64,000 nucleotides of DNA from Trichosphaerium sp. ATCC 40318 (lineage: Eukaryota; Discosea; Flabellinia; Trichosidae), in NCBI GenBank assembly GCA_038496445.1, contig JALMLS010000378.1, positions 62,001 to 126,000 of the forward strand, in the 5' to 3' direction. The position numbers and the translations under genes were made by a program. Of this stretch, positions 10,006 to 21,531 are shown piece after piece (position 1 is the stretch's first letter; each line of letters opens with the position of its first letter). The notes under the pieces are model-generated. The model ran no database searches. It saw only the letters and a program-made list of their open reading frames with translations, and was not told the origin of the DNA.

Positions 10006-12073
10006 CTAACTTTGAGACACCATTTGAACGTTACGATTGATATTTTTCTCATAGAATCTGAATGGAAATACTCTTTTGCGGAGGGTTGGTGACATTTTTA
10101 CAGATATGATGATAGCCAAGATGACAAGTATTATGACGCCAACAACAACACACATTATCACCTAATAAAACAAGTGATTAGCAGCGTAATAAATGTTAGG
10201 TGTTTTTACAATGATTATCCAATCTGTACTACATCCTTTGTTTGAACTCACGATTACCACAAGACTTTTTTCTTTAGTGCACAAGCTATTAGTACTTGTA
10301 ATCAAATAGAAGTACGTGCCTCGTTCAACAACAGATTGCTGTTTGCAAGAATCACCACTTTCGATGGACACAATTGGTCGTGTAAGGGTACAATAATCAC
10401 CTATTGAATAAGGATTAGTGCACTGTTTTAAACCTACTTCAGTTTCTAGTGCAATGGTTTGATCTTACCTTGCCATTCGACAATTGAAGAAGATTGTTTA
10501 AAGTCATTAACCACAAGAGTTGAGTTTTCATGAGGAAGAAAGCATCCACCCACAGTTATCTTGACTCCTTCATTCAAGATGACAATAGATCCACTTGGAA
10601 CAATCAAATCACCTTGAAATCATTAAAACATGTCATATTTCAAACTATCACGTGCCATCAAAAAACAAAGGCTCAGTAACCTTTAATGTTCCATTGACAA
10701 CAGTGTTGTTTGAATCAATTGACGTGATAGGCGTTCCAATAGGAGGTAATGAAGTTGGTGAAAGAGTTGTGGCCAAAGTTGGAGATGTATTAGAAGGGGT
10801 GTTGTTGACTGTGTACTTGGAACTACTGTCGTAGGATACATTGTGGGAGACATGGTTGGAGGGTTTTGCGATACAAACGTTGACAACTCATTGATATAGA
10901 TGGCGTGCATATTAACGTTTAATACATTTCCAAGTAGGATGTGTGCTACATGACCTAACATTTGTTATAAGGCGAAGGCAATATACGACTTGCCATTGAA
11001 GTTGCTGCCACCAATAACCATCCGCCCCAATTCAAATGAAATATCGACAGTTTCGGACTGTATAAATGTTCCATTGATGTAGAAGGTGCCGTTTGATCCT
11101 TGTTTAATCATTGCGATGTGTGTCCACGTGTGCTCTTGTATAGTTTTATTTATGAAAGTAGTTTTGCCATCGTGATGTATTGTTGGGTACCCGCTTTCTA
11201 CACTGTTGTTATTACTAAAATCTGTTCATATTTCGTGCCTATGGTGATCTCAAACTTCCCAACCGACCTTTTAAATGTAGCCTCCGCTATGTCAAGTACT
11301 TCAATGCGATCAACCGTGTCCTCTTATATGGCTTAGAGCTTTGTTTATTCTGTGATTATACGTACCTAGGTAAACCCATAAAGATAATGTAAAGTTCTCC
11401 AAAGTTAGCCGTTCCAAAGGTGAAGGTATTTCAACTCCAGGATACGTAGCCTTGTAGATTTCAGATACAATCTCTGTATGTTCGTACGTTTAATTTTAAG
11501 CGATATTGTTGCTTGCACGTTACGTTCTAAGTTGGTGGTTAGAATGCTATTCGTTTGACACTAAACATGCCTGCCAATATCCCATACACTCAACAGCTAT
11601 TGTAGCTGTTAACAATAAAAATACCTAAAGCATGCAAAAGTACCATGTAAAAAATTAAAGTGTTTCGGATGACCTTCGGTATCCATGTAAATAGGAAAGA
11701 TATCGAAAGTGATAAAGGACCCAGGTACATCAGTTACTATTTTACGACACTGTAGAGGTTGTTCTATTGGGAAAGTTTCATTCAAGTACTGTGTCTTAAT
11801 TCTAAAATGGTCGACAGACCCCGAGTACTCAACTGTTATCTCACTACGAAAGTTGAAATTATTCTACAATGGTTTCACGTACCACAATGCTTGGAATAGA
11901 TGATCTTTGAGGTCCCCATATACGGTTATATCTGAAATATTACCAATCTACTTTTAATACATAAACAACGCACGTGACGCCACTTTATGTACCTGCGAGT
12001 AAGCTACATGAAGCAGTAATGAGAAAATGAGCGCCTTTGCCAGGCGTAACTGGCGTATTGTATTAAACAGCAT
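10006..12073 (-). CDS. Type I membrane protein, LamG-like with mucin-like stalk (copy C)
   Basis: Third paralogue. Signal peptide exon starts MLFNTIRQLRLAKALIFSLL and ends VAYSQ. The next exon reads IGNISDITVYGDLKDHLFQ, then a 39-nt intron leads to EITVEYSGSVDHFRIKT. Later exons give DRIEVLDIAEATFKRSVGKF, a LamG strand FEITIGTKYEQ, then THIAMIKQGSNGTFYINGTF and MVIGGSNFNG. The Pro/Thr stalk is shorter than in copy A. The C-terminal module has IVSIESGDSCKQQSVVERG and ends in a transmembrane helix close to CVVVGVIILVILAIIISV. GC donors occur after NFNG (10993) and FFDG (10655); the WVYP intron has GT (11365). An apparent frame break near 11845 disappears when the 39-nt intron is used. Confidence 0.65.
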
Positions 12074-12269
12074 AAATAATGTAGAGATGTCGTTTTACAA
12101 TCAATATCCACTTTGGTTAAGACTAAAACGCGTTCAACAAATGTACACCAATCACGTGATTTCAATTTTCTAACGAACTTTCATAATTCAATTTTGTTAA
12201 CGTGTCCCAGATAATGAACACCTAACATTCTGTATTCGAACAAAAGAACTTACTGTGGTAAGTGACTGA

Positions 12270-13060
12270 CATGCATGTATTTGTGTCCATGTATATATGC
12301 TTGTATTGCATCTTACGGTAATTAAACCATCTTCATGCATTATTGCAAGGTTTTCCTTTGCTATGCTTTGTAATTAACAACCTCTATGAAAGTCGTACCT
12401 ATGAAGATAGTTAAACCATTGGTGTCCCTCCACTTGGAAATAGTTGCAATGTCCAATGTCCGCTATGTGGCTATTAGTGTTTAGTTCTTGCCATGATTGC
12501 GCGTGCCTGGGTAAACCCAACAAAATAATACCAAGCTATCCGAAGCTATCTCTTCCAATAGTATAGTTATTCCACCAAAAGAATACGTATGTATCTTTTC
12601 GGTTTAGATAACAATCTCTGTAATGATAATTACGTGTAATTTTAGCGATATTACTGCATCACAATACGCCCTAAATTGGTGGTTAACAGGCTAGTTTTAA
12701 CTCTAAACTTTCCTATTGACCGTTGTGATAACTTGGACAATCAACAGCTAATGCAATAGTTAACAAAATATCATGATGAAGCATCAAATACTGGCACAAA
12801 GTACATTAAACTCAAATTGTCGCGATTTGCCTCGTTGGTCATGAAAATCGGGGTAACGTTTCAAAACGCTCCTATCTACACTGCAGTTTATGGGTTCTCC
12901 ACAGTACGTGTCCTATCAAGAATATTTTATTGAAGTATTGGCTCTCATTCTAAAACTATCGGCAGAGCCCGAGTACTCATCTCCAAAAGTGGTGATTATT
13001 TTAACTAGTTATTAAACATACCATCGGCTATTGTCCCTTGGTATTAAGTAGAGATTGGTG
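12270..13060 (-). pseudogene. Broken fifth copy of the LamG-like membrane gene
   Basis: Between copies C and D lies minus-strand sequence matching only the middle of the family: the exon with EYSGSADSFRMRA (near 12960-12985), the GVN...FWVYP-equivalent exon ending at a GCACGC donor (12506), and the LamG exon counterpart near 12270-12330. There is no signal peptide, stalk, juxtamembrane module or transmembrane exon, and stop codons interrupt the matched parts. It is best read as a decaying fragment left by unequal exchange within the array. Confidence 0.65.
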
Positions 13061-13376
13061 TTTATCTCCAAGTTCCGATTTCGTAGTATTTGAAACAGTT
13101 TAAAGCGTATTCAACATGTACACAGTAACGTGATTTCACGTTAATTAAAATAGCATTCATTGAAATATACTAAAGCGCTGTTACCAACTCAACCAAAGAC
13201 TGCGTATGACAGTATGTGGAAAGTATGGATACCTCGACGAATCTTGCATATCGTTCTGCAGACTTAGGTAGATTTTTTGTGACTCCACGTTCTAAAACCT
13301 TTGGTACGAATAAACTGTTAGCTTGAAGCTGACCTTTGACCGAAGGATGTTCTTGCGTAATTTGCGTACAAGAATT

Positions 13377-15469
13377 TTATTCTAATGGCATGCCTACTTT
13401 CTTGTGTACAGTGTTTTTCATGTTGAACTTTGTGACATGTCTCTGACGGAACCTGAATGGAAACACTCTTTCACGAAGAGATGGTGACTTTTTTAGAGAT
13501 ATGATGATACCCAAGATGACGAGTATTATGATGCCAACAACAACACATAGTATCACCTTAAAAACCGACTCAGCCAAGTTACAGTGAAGAACCAATTAAA
13601 CACTTACAATGATTGTCCAATTTGTATTACATCTTTTTTCGGCACTGACAAGGAGGATAAGCCTTTTTTCTACAACACAGTGTAAGATTAATAATGGGAA
13701 TTATGGATACCTTGTTCAACAACAGAATTTTGTTTACAAGAATCGCCATTGTTAATTGATACAATTGGTCGTGTAAGGGTACAATAATCACCTATATTGT
13801 GTGAAGTTCGTGCGAAAACAGTAGTCATGTGTTGATAGCTTACCTTGCCATTCGACAATTGAAGAAGATTGTTTAAAGTCATTAACCACAAGGGTTGAGT
13901 TCTCATGAGGAAGAAAGCATCCACCCACAGTTATCTTGACTCCTTCATTCAAGACGACAATAGATCCACTTGGAACGATCAAATCACCTTGATATCATTA
14001 AGCTCTATAATTTTAAACTATCACGTGCCATCAAAAAACAATGGTTCAGTAACCTTTAATGTCCCATTGACTACAGTGTTGTTTGATACACTTACACTGT
14101 TGTTGACTGGAATCGGGGTCGATGTAGATAAACTTGAAGGTAAAGTGGTCGGCAGTTCAGTAGGAGGTAGTGAACTTGGACCAAGTGTTGTAGGAGGAGT
14201 TGAAGTATGTGGAGTTGTGGGTGTGAGCACAGCTGGAGGTTCTGTAGTAGGCGGTTCTGTTGTAGATTTGGTTGATGGAGATTCAGTGGAAAAAGGCGGC
14301 TTGGTTGTAGGTGGTAGTGTACTTGGCTGTACAAGCGACTTTAGCTCCAGTTGATACCTGTTAACATAAGTGCCACTTTCGATGTGCATATTTGCTATAA
14401 TGCCTAACAGTTGTTAAGTCGCCTGATATATCCATTAATACTTACTATTGAACCCTGCATAAATCTCGATCTCATTTAACTATGTTGTACTGGTAAACTA
14501 TTTTCAAATTCTCCATTGATGTATACGCTGGCGTTTGATCCTTGTGTACTAATTGCAAAATGAGTCCATGTTTGTTTGAGAATTTCAAAACTGCGTTCGG
14601 AAGTGGAATCCTTAGCGTGGTATATTAGTTCACCAATTTCTGCATTGTGGTTATTAACAATATTCTGCTAATATTTCGTGCCTATGGAGATCACCAGTTC
14701 TTCGCCCATCCAAGATTTAAACGAAATTTTATAGGTATCCTGATTGACCTCTATGTATTTAAGTTAGCTTGGTTTAGGCAATCTTTTTTGGTGCCTTGAA
14801 AAAACACCAAGAAAGAGATAAAAATATCATTCGGAAACTGACGGAAAGGTAGTGTGTAGGTATTGGAAGCCTACTATATATTAGATAACATTTTTACGGT
14901 GAACTGTACTTCTAATCTTAAGCGATACTGTTGCGTGCAGTTATCCTAAGTTGGATTTAGTCTTCTTTGTCTTACTCAAAACGTTCCTGGCAATCAAGTG
15001 CTAACATTTTTTGTTAGAAGATATAAACGGCGGTGATGATTACGTAGGTACGGAGGTTTAATGCTAAAGTGTCGAGGGTCACCTACGACACCATCGCAAA
15101 TGGGAGTGATACTGAAAATGATGCTACCGCCATCTACACCGATCGTGAGGTTCCCACACTGTATACGGTCTAATATGCGAAACGTTTTATTCAAGTACTG
15201 TGTCTCAATTCTAAATTGGTCGACATTGCCCAAGTGCTCAACTTGTATCTCACTGCGAAAGTTGTAATAATCTTCTACAATTGTTAAACGTACCACAAAG
15301 GATAGATTAACCCAGTTGGATGGCCCTCATATACAGTTATATCTGAAATATTCCCAACCTAATATAAATACATAAACAACGCATGTGACGCCACATTATG
15401 TACCTGCGAGTAAGCTAAGGGAAGTACTAATACGAAAATGATCATAGTAGCGATATGAATCTCTGCCAT
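13377..15469 (-). CDS. Type I membrane protein, LamG-like with mucin-like stalk (copy D)
   Basis: Most divergent paralogue. I start at MAEIHIATMIIFVLVLPLAY (15469) because it gives a compact signal peptide ending YSQ. An upstream in-frame Met at 15568 would add 33 unlikely residues. Then VGNISDITVYEGHPTGLIY, a 41-nt intron, EIQVEHLGNVDQFRIETQ, and a head with CDGVVGDPRHF. The stalk is the richest in Thr/Pro of the array (STLPPTTKPPFSTESPST...TTEPPTTEPPAVLTPTT). After VVNGTLKVTEPLFFDG come IVPSGSIVVLNEGVKITVGG, the juxtamembrane module and CVVVGIIILVILGIIISLKK. The tail is longer, ending KKVGMPLE. The NFN-type intron uses GT (14445); the FFDG intron uses GC (14038). Confidence 0.65.
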
Positions 15470-15929
15470 GTTCAACCGGATAGAGCAAGGTAAAGAGGAG
15501 GTGTTTGTCGTTAAAGATCCAATTCGGCAACAAGTATTCAACAAATGTCCACGTTCACGTGATTTCACAATTTAAAAAAGTTTATCCATTCACATCGTAT
15601 TAAACCTGAGGCAAACAAATCCTACTATTCGATACTTGGGAAAGTGGTAAAGTTCTATTTGGTTTAAAAGGTGTTTTTAAAGCCAACTAATTGAATAGGT
15701 TTTTTGAAGATTGTTAGGAACTTATTTTTTGGTTGAGCGTATTGCTACAGTGAGTGCCATTGAATAGACGTGTTAAAGAGGGGTCACAGCTCGGTAAAAC
15801 TGTCATGTCATCAAATACAACTGAAATAGAACCGATAAAGGAATAAAACCCATACCCGGTATTTAAGCAACGAGCAGCAATAAAATGAAGCTCTTTCTTG
15901 TTTTATCCGCAAACTCACATTTGTTATGA
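15470..15929. other. Spacer upstream of copy D
   Basis: No gene seen. It starts with the same kind of flank as the other array genes (TTCACGTGATTTCAC near 15555) and ends in sequence 3' of the decayed gene at 15930-16351. Confidence 0.3.
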
Positions 15930-16351
15930 TCATAAACTCCGATTTTTGCTTGTTGTTGCATAAACAGCTAATGTATCAGCATCTCTAGAACGATCAGAAT
16001 ACATAAGATGAATATAAAGACCATCGTATATGAGCTCTCCATCAAAGTAAGCTTCTCCAAGTCGAAAGCCAACATCTCATTTCAGGATAATAAGTCTCAC
16101 CTTGTTCAGTGCATCCACGCATCATAATACCTACAGCAACACCACCTTATTCAAAGGTTTTTCTATTGTCTGTAAACACCAGTTGCAATCCTTGTTTGGG
16201 CTTTAATTTCACAAATCTGAGTGATCTGCGCTATATACTCAGTGTTTGGATAATACTCTGTAGGAGGAACAACGTCGCCTAGTTCGCATGTGTACGTTCC
16301 TGATCGACCACCAAATACAACGGCAAGCACGCAAAGAAATATATAGTCTCA
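15930..16351 (-). pseudogene. Decayed gene for a secreted protein
   Basis: Read on the minus strand, successive frames give a coherent product. It starts with a signal-peptide-like YIFLCVLAVVFGG, then SGTYTCELGDVVPPTEYYPN and EYIAQITQICEI. A shift of frame leads to LVFTDNRKTFE with an in-frame TAA right after it, then GGVAVGIMMRGCTEQGETYY. Another shift leads to GFRLGEAYFDGELIYDGLYI and SDRSRDADTLAVYATT. There is no Met before the signal-like stretch: the nearby ATG is in another frame. Two frame changes, one stop and no start point to a pseudogene; I could not find intron borders that repair it. The family is not recognised. Confidence 0.55.
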
Positions 16352-16363
16352 TGCGGTTTGAAG

Positions 16364-16392
16364 GCTAAGAACGGCCTTTCACTGTTCTTAGC
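16364..16392. repeat. Perfect short inverted repeat
   Basis: GCTAAGAAC (16364-16372) and GTTCTTAGC (16384-16392) form a perfect 9-bp stem around an 11-nt loop, in a gene-free stretch just upstream of the decayed secreted-protein gene. Confidence 0.5.
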
Positions 16393-17189
16393 TACAAGGT
16401 CTTTGTCAATAGAATTTTCGCTTGAAATGGAATTCACTGGTTTCAGGCTTTGATAGGCAAAGTCACTCGCTGGAAGATTCTATCATAGCAAGGTTAAAGC
16501 TATGTCGATCTCATATTAAGCTGACTGCTGCCGTAAATAGCTAATGTAGCGGAAGACTATATTGTCGCTTCTTACACTTGCTTAACGTTTGAAAGAACTA
16601 TTACTCTTTGTTGTTTTATGGTAATAACGAATGGTGACTCGGAAAAGAAATAGAGCCTCTCGTACTGTTAACAATTCTTAATCTATTCGGTTGTAGAGAC
16701 AAGCAACAATTATGAAAAAAAAACTGCTTGCACAACAATCAATAAAACTAACCTAGCAGTTGTTCTCGATAGCGTCCATCCATACAACTTCCAAGAGACA
16801 GATGAACCGTAACCGTTTAAATGGTTCCACAAAGTTTCGGACTGACCAAATCATTGATGTGAAGAAACTTGGACTACCTTTACGCTTTGAACTGTTGAAA
16901 ATATCCTTGAAAAATCATGTAGCTACACTTTTTACAAAACAAACTTTTCCCAAACTATTCTAAGTAAAGCCGTGTTGACTTGTAAGATGCTGATCGGTAT
17001 CGATAGTATATTGAACGTCCGTAGTATTCAGCGCGCAAAGCAAAACCTCATACCCGTACCTCATCGTGAACCTCACTATTTAGAAAAACGTGGGTAACAA
17101 AAGGTCTATCTTTTCGTCTTGAGCATAAATGATGCTAGATACAACGTCTTACGAATACCCATAGCCATGGGGCGCGGAATAATCAATGC
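16393..17189. other. Gene-free stretch
   Basis: No frame with convincing composition on either strand. A 67-codon plus frame at 16760 has no recognisable features and is not called. Confidence 0.35.
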
Positions 17190-19585
17190 GAGTGTTTTTT
17201 CGTGGACTAGCGAGCGCCTTTACGTTTACATTAAAAAAGTTGTTCACACGTGCACACTTTATTTTTGAAGTGTCCACGAGCTTCTTTACTGTCTTAATCT
17301 CAATATTCCACGCTGTACACCCGAGTACTTGAATATATCGTGAAGAATGAGCGAGTTCGCGCGTGTCGTGAAGAGTAATATTTACTAACACAAAATAACA
17401 TGTTCTAGTGCTAGCTGGAGCGTTTGTGCTTTTGTGGAGATACACGGCTTCGCGATTGTTGTCAACCGTTTTTTTGTGATGTGATGTTACTTATTTTTTT
17501 TCAAGCGAGTAAGTTTGTCTTGCAATTGAACTCTTCGTTCATGCAGCAAGTTTTGAACAAGTTTTATTTTTTTCAGTGATTACTTTCGTGGTTTGTTTTT
17601 GGCCTCGACCAACACGACTACAACACGTTAAAACCACCAAGTTTTGATAGGCAAACTCTTTAGCCAGTCAATAAAACAAATATCAACAATACAAACATAA
17701 CAAACAACAAACAAACTTACAAACTGTTTCCTCAAATGATAAACACTTCGAAACTCTTAGTACGACATTCACTTTTTGTCAAATAAGCCTGCTCTAACAT
17801 AGTGCAATTCGTAGATACTGATATCAATGATTGTATGTGTGACCAATGCGTATGTCGTTCTATCAACTGAAATGTCAGCGACAGATGCACAAGCTGCTTG
17901 TCAAAGTACTCATGGCACAGATCTAGCAACAATCACTTCTCAACAAGACCACGATGATGCCATTGATGCCTGTAATGCCCTTGGCCTTGGTGAGCAATGT
18001 TGGATTGGCGCTACTGATGCCCTTGATGAAGGTACTGCGTTTAAGCAAATACTCCATCATAGCAAGGTCTCACTTTTTAATTGCAGACATATTCCTTTGG
18101 AGAGATGGAAGTGCTGTAGACTACAACCGATTCATGTCTTTGATTGTCACCAGGAATAGTGCTGGAAGAAACTGTGTTGCACTCTCAACCCTTTTTTCTG
18201 GATGGTTCTACGAAACATGTGACGCCTTCAGATACGCTGTTTGCAACGAACCTGTCACTGCAGCCCCTACCGACGCGCCTACAATGGCTCCATCAACCTA
18301 TGTTACCCTCAGCTCTACTTATGACGCTGTCTACGGACAAGATGCATGCCAATCTATCTACGGAACAGACATGGCCAAAATTACAAACGCAGCAGACAAC
18401 GCAGCTGTACAACAAGCTTGTGCTGATGCTGGAGCATCGCAATGTTGGATTGGCGCAAACGAAATTGCCAATGAAGGTACCTTAGAACGTCTTTCATGTG
18501 GCACCTCGTAAGTTCTTACTCTTTTATAGGTACTCTCGTATGGCATGATGGCTCTGCAGTGACATACACCAACTTTGATTCATCAAACAACAACGATCCT
18601 ATTGTCGATTGTGTTAGTATCTTTGCAAGTGGCACCGATGCTGGTAAATGGAGATACAATATCTGCGAAGAAGGTGTCAGACAAACTGTAGTATGCAACG
18701 CTCCTGAAACTGCATCATACGTTGCTGGTGGAATTTACGATGCCTCACTTGGTCAAGATGAATGCCAATCTATGTATGGCACAGATCTCGCCAAGATTCT
18801 AACTGAAGCTGACAATATCGCTGCACAAACAGCATGTGCTGATGCTGGAGCCTCACAATGTTGGATTGGTGCAAACGAAATAGCACTTGAAGGTATGTAT
18901 CCACTACTTTTTGAAAGCAATAGCTCTAACTTTGTTGATAAAGGTACTCTTGTATGGCATGACGGCTCTTCTGTTGAGTACACCAACTTTGATTCATCAA
19001 ACAACAATGACCCTATCGTTGATTGTGTAAGTATCTTTGCAAGTGGTACCGATGCTGGTAAATGGAGATATGACATATGCGAAGAAGGTGTCAGGCAGAC
19101 GATCCTTTGCAATGCTCCTGTTGTGCACTCATATGTGACACTTTCTTCAACATATGATGCTTCACTTGGACAAGATGCATGCCAATCTACCTACGGAACA
19201 GACATGGCCAAGATTACAAACGCAGCAGACAACGCAGCTGTACAACAAGCTTGTGCTGATGCTGGCGCTTCTCAATGTTGGATTGGTGCAAACGAAATTG
19301 CCAATGAAGGTACGTTCGATTTGTAGTACTTTGAGGTAACTCTAAAGTCTTACTCTACTAATAGGTACTCTCGTATGGCATGACGGATCTGCAGTGACAT
19401 ACACCAACTTTGATTCATCAAACAACAACGATCCTATTGTCGATTGTGTGAGTATCTTTGCAAGTGGCACCGATGCTGGTAAATGGAGATACGATATCTG
19501 TGAAGAAGGTGTCAGACAAACTGTCGTTTGTAATGCTCCTTAAACAAACACCATGTGCTTAATAAACAAGCTTTACACTCATTTG
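17190..19585 (+). repeat. Inverted duplication, left arm (about 2.4 kb)
   Basis: This stretch recurs in reverse complement at 44955-47370. It covers about 540 bp of 5' flank, the whole lectin-repeat gene and about 40 bp after its stop. Exons are nearly identical. Introns differ more, by small indels and substitutions (for example the intron starting at 18477). Similarity fades near 17190, where the left side continues AATCAATGCGAG-like sequence that differs from the right side, and just past GTGCTTAATAAAC at the other end. Confidence 0.85.
17736..19543 (+). CDS. Secreted protein with four C-type-lectin-like repeats (copy 1)
   Basis: Six exons. A 24-nt first exon (17736-17759, MINTSKLL) joins across a 55-nt intron to ILISMIVCVTNA, making a clean signal peptide. 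Other introns: 18032-18086, 18477-18529, 18893-18943, 19310-19364, all phase 1. The product has four tandem C-type-lectin-like domains of about 125 residues, each with A-C-Q-S-x-Y/H-G-T-D, QCWIGANEIANEG, then an intron, then LVWHDGS-V-Y, DC-V and a final Cys in V-C-N-A/E-P. An APTDAPTMAPS linker follows repeat 1. The Ca2+-site EPN/QPD motif is absent, so sugar binding is uncertain. The domain intron lies at the same codon in all four repeats, so repeats spread as exon pairs. Confidence 0.85.
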
Positions 19586-19774
19586 ATCTTAAAACCACCT
19601 CTACTGATACTACAAGAAATAGTAGCTAGCATATCAATCGGTTTGCGTTATTTACTGTAGACAATGAAGTTGTATCACGTGATAAACATAAGAGCGTTAA
19701 AAAGCTATTGACGTGTGAAAATAACTTTATTATGCTATTGTGTTTATTGCAGAAAGTATTGAATAGGTAAAAGT

Positions 19775-21531
19775 TTATGACGATCCACGATGAAGCCTGA
19801 AAAGATCAAACCCTGTTTGATCACTTGTTGCTCTAACTGGTCTGCATCCATTACAGCAAGCGTTCTTTCTAATACACCAACATTTGTATGGCATTCCACC
19901 ACTGTATAGTAGATGTGGGAGTTCGCGAGTGTAGATTGCATCAGAACACTGTGGGTCTCTTGCTGCTGCAACGGCACATTCATTGGCAAAGAGATGCTGG
20001 CTCCATTGCTCGGCACGTCCTCGCATAAATACTTGTTTCTTACAATCCTTCCACGTTTGTCCAGCACAAGTATGGTGTCTTCTTCCTTGGCCAAGGTCTG
20101 CATAATTAAAGTGACCATCACAGTAACTGTCAGCCTGCCTAAAGACGAGCCTAGGAGGATCGAATGCAGGTGTATCCGTTTTTGGTTCAAAATCACAGTT
20201 TCTACAGTCGCTTGTCATTCGCCATTTTGGTTGACGTGTAACGTTTTTGTTAAGATTTGCGTCATCACAAGTTATGCATTCGTCTCCGTGTCTCCATGGG
20301 ATATCTTGATGTTGAGGAGGAGGAACAAATCCTGAGAATAGACGACCTGCGCCCTTGTACCAACATGTCGAGTTGTAAGCTGGGTCTCCTGGGTGTGTAA
20401 CTTCTTCTGGGCCAAAAGTTTCGGTAGCTCTTCGCGCACGGACGGTGTAACACATATCTACACGATCCCATGGTTCTCCAAGATTTGTCACGATGTCTTT
20501 GCATATTTGAGGAATGAGATTTGCTTGTCCGTTGTATCTGTTTGGTTGAAGTCCTCTAGGCAAGACCATGTATCCTGTACATCCACCGCGTATCTCACAA
20601 TCTCTTTCACAAATATTGCCGTCATTGTAGATTCTATGGCATGCTAAATATGCTGTTAGAGGAAGGAATCAAGACAAACAAATCAAAAACTAAAGCTTAC
20701 TAAATATTCTCTCTGGTTTAGGGAAGAAGCAATGATCAATACGACTAAAGAAACAAAGTCAGAACACAAACCGAAAAGAAAAGAAAAATTACGCACGTGT
20801 ATCCTCCAGCAGGGTTCGCAAGACCATAGATGTCTCTAACTTGTCTGTTCACATAGTTAACATCAATACAATCTCTGTAACCTCTCCATTGCCATTGAAT
20901 AACATAGTCTCCAAAGAAGAACCAGATGGTATCGCAAGTCTTACCATATCAGCATCTTGTGGTCTGTGTGCGAAATGATCAAACTTGAAGATACCAAGAA
21001 CAAAGTCAAGCTTGGAGTTAGTGTATTCACAATAATTTCTGACTTCAAGATTGTTCTTGTATCCGAATAATGTGGCGTCATCTCTCCATAGACCAAAAGC
21101 TTCAGGTCGGGGTATGTAGTTCGGAGAAGATTTAGGGATTGCTCCACTGTAGAATTGAAGGAAAGGGTTGAAGCCAGCATCTCTAGCTTTGAACTGTCTG
21201 TGGTACACAGGCAAGTTTCGACATGCACTGTTTGGTGCTTCTCTCATGTACGTGTCCATGAGATCAAAAGATACCTCGTTGAGTCTCACTTCATCTTCAA
21301 GCTTGAGGATAACGTAGTATGAAGGTTGAGTATGACCAACTGCCCATTCGATTTCAAATTGTTGATTTGGACCGACTTGAACATGAGGAGCAGCTTGTCT
21401 TCTTGAAGGACATGGTGTTTGGGTACTAGCGATATCTGAACTTCTGCCAATTCCGAATTGCCAGTTGTGAGCTTGAGTGGTAGGGAACGAAACCAAAGCG
21501 ATAAGGAAGAGAGACAAGACAACAGAAGTTG
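19775..21531 (-). CDS. Secreted Cys-rich protein with mature N-terminal His (candidate histidine-brace/LPMO-like)
   Basis: Start MTTSVVLSLFLIALVSFPTT, followed by QA then HNWQFGIGRS; cleavage after Ala would expose His1. An alternative start MRSSGK lies 21 bases upstream. The first module has TPCPSRRQAAPHVQVGPNQQ, FEIEWAVGHTQPSYYVILKL and, after a badly resolved junction near 20950-21000, CDTIWFFFGDYVIQWQWRGY, RDCIDVNYVN. His1, GH in the middle and a late aromatic GDYV strand resemble lytic polysaccharide monooxygenases and related copper proteins. A further intron (donor about 20798) leads to a second Cys-rich module of about 280 residues (ACHRIYNDG, PWRHGDECITCDD, KCWCIRKNACCNGCR) ending at 19775. 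Family membership is inference from the pattern; a plain structural secreted protein is the alternative. Confidence 0.6.

Noticed and set aside
18516-19112. Minus-strand frames with repeating CLTPSSQI motifs (and the matching plus-strand ones at 45012-46027)
   Set aside because: Antisense shadows of the lectin repeats.
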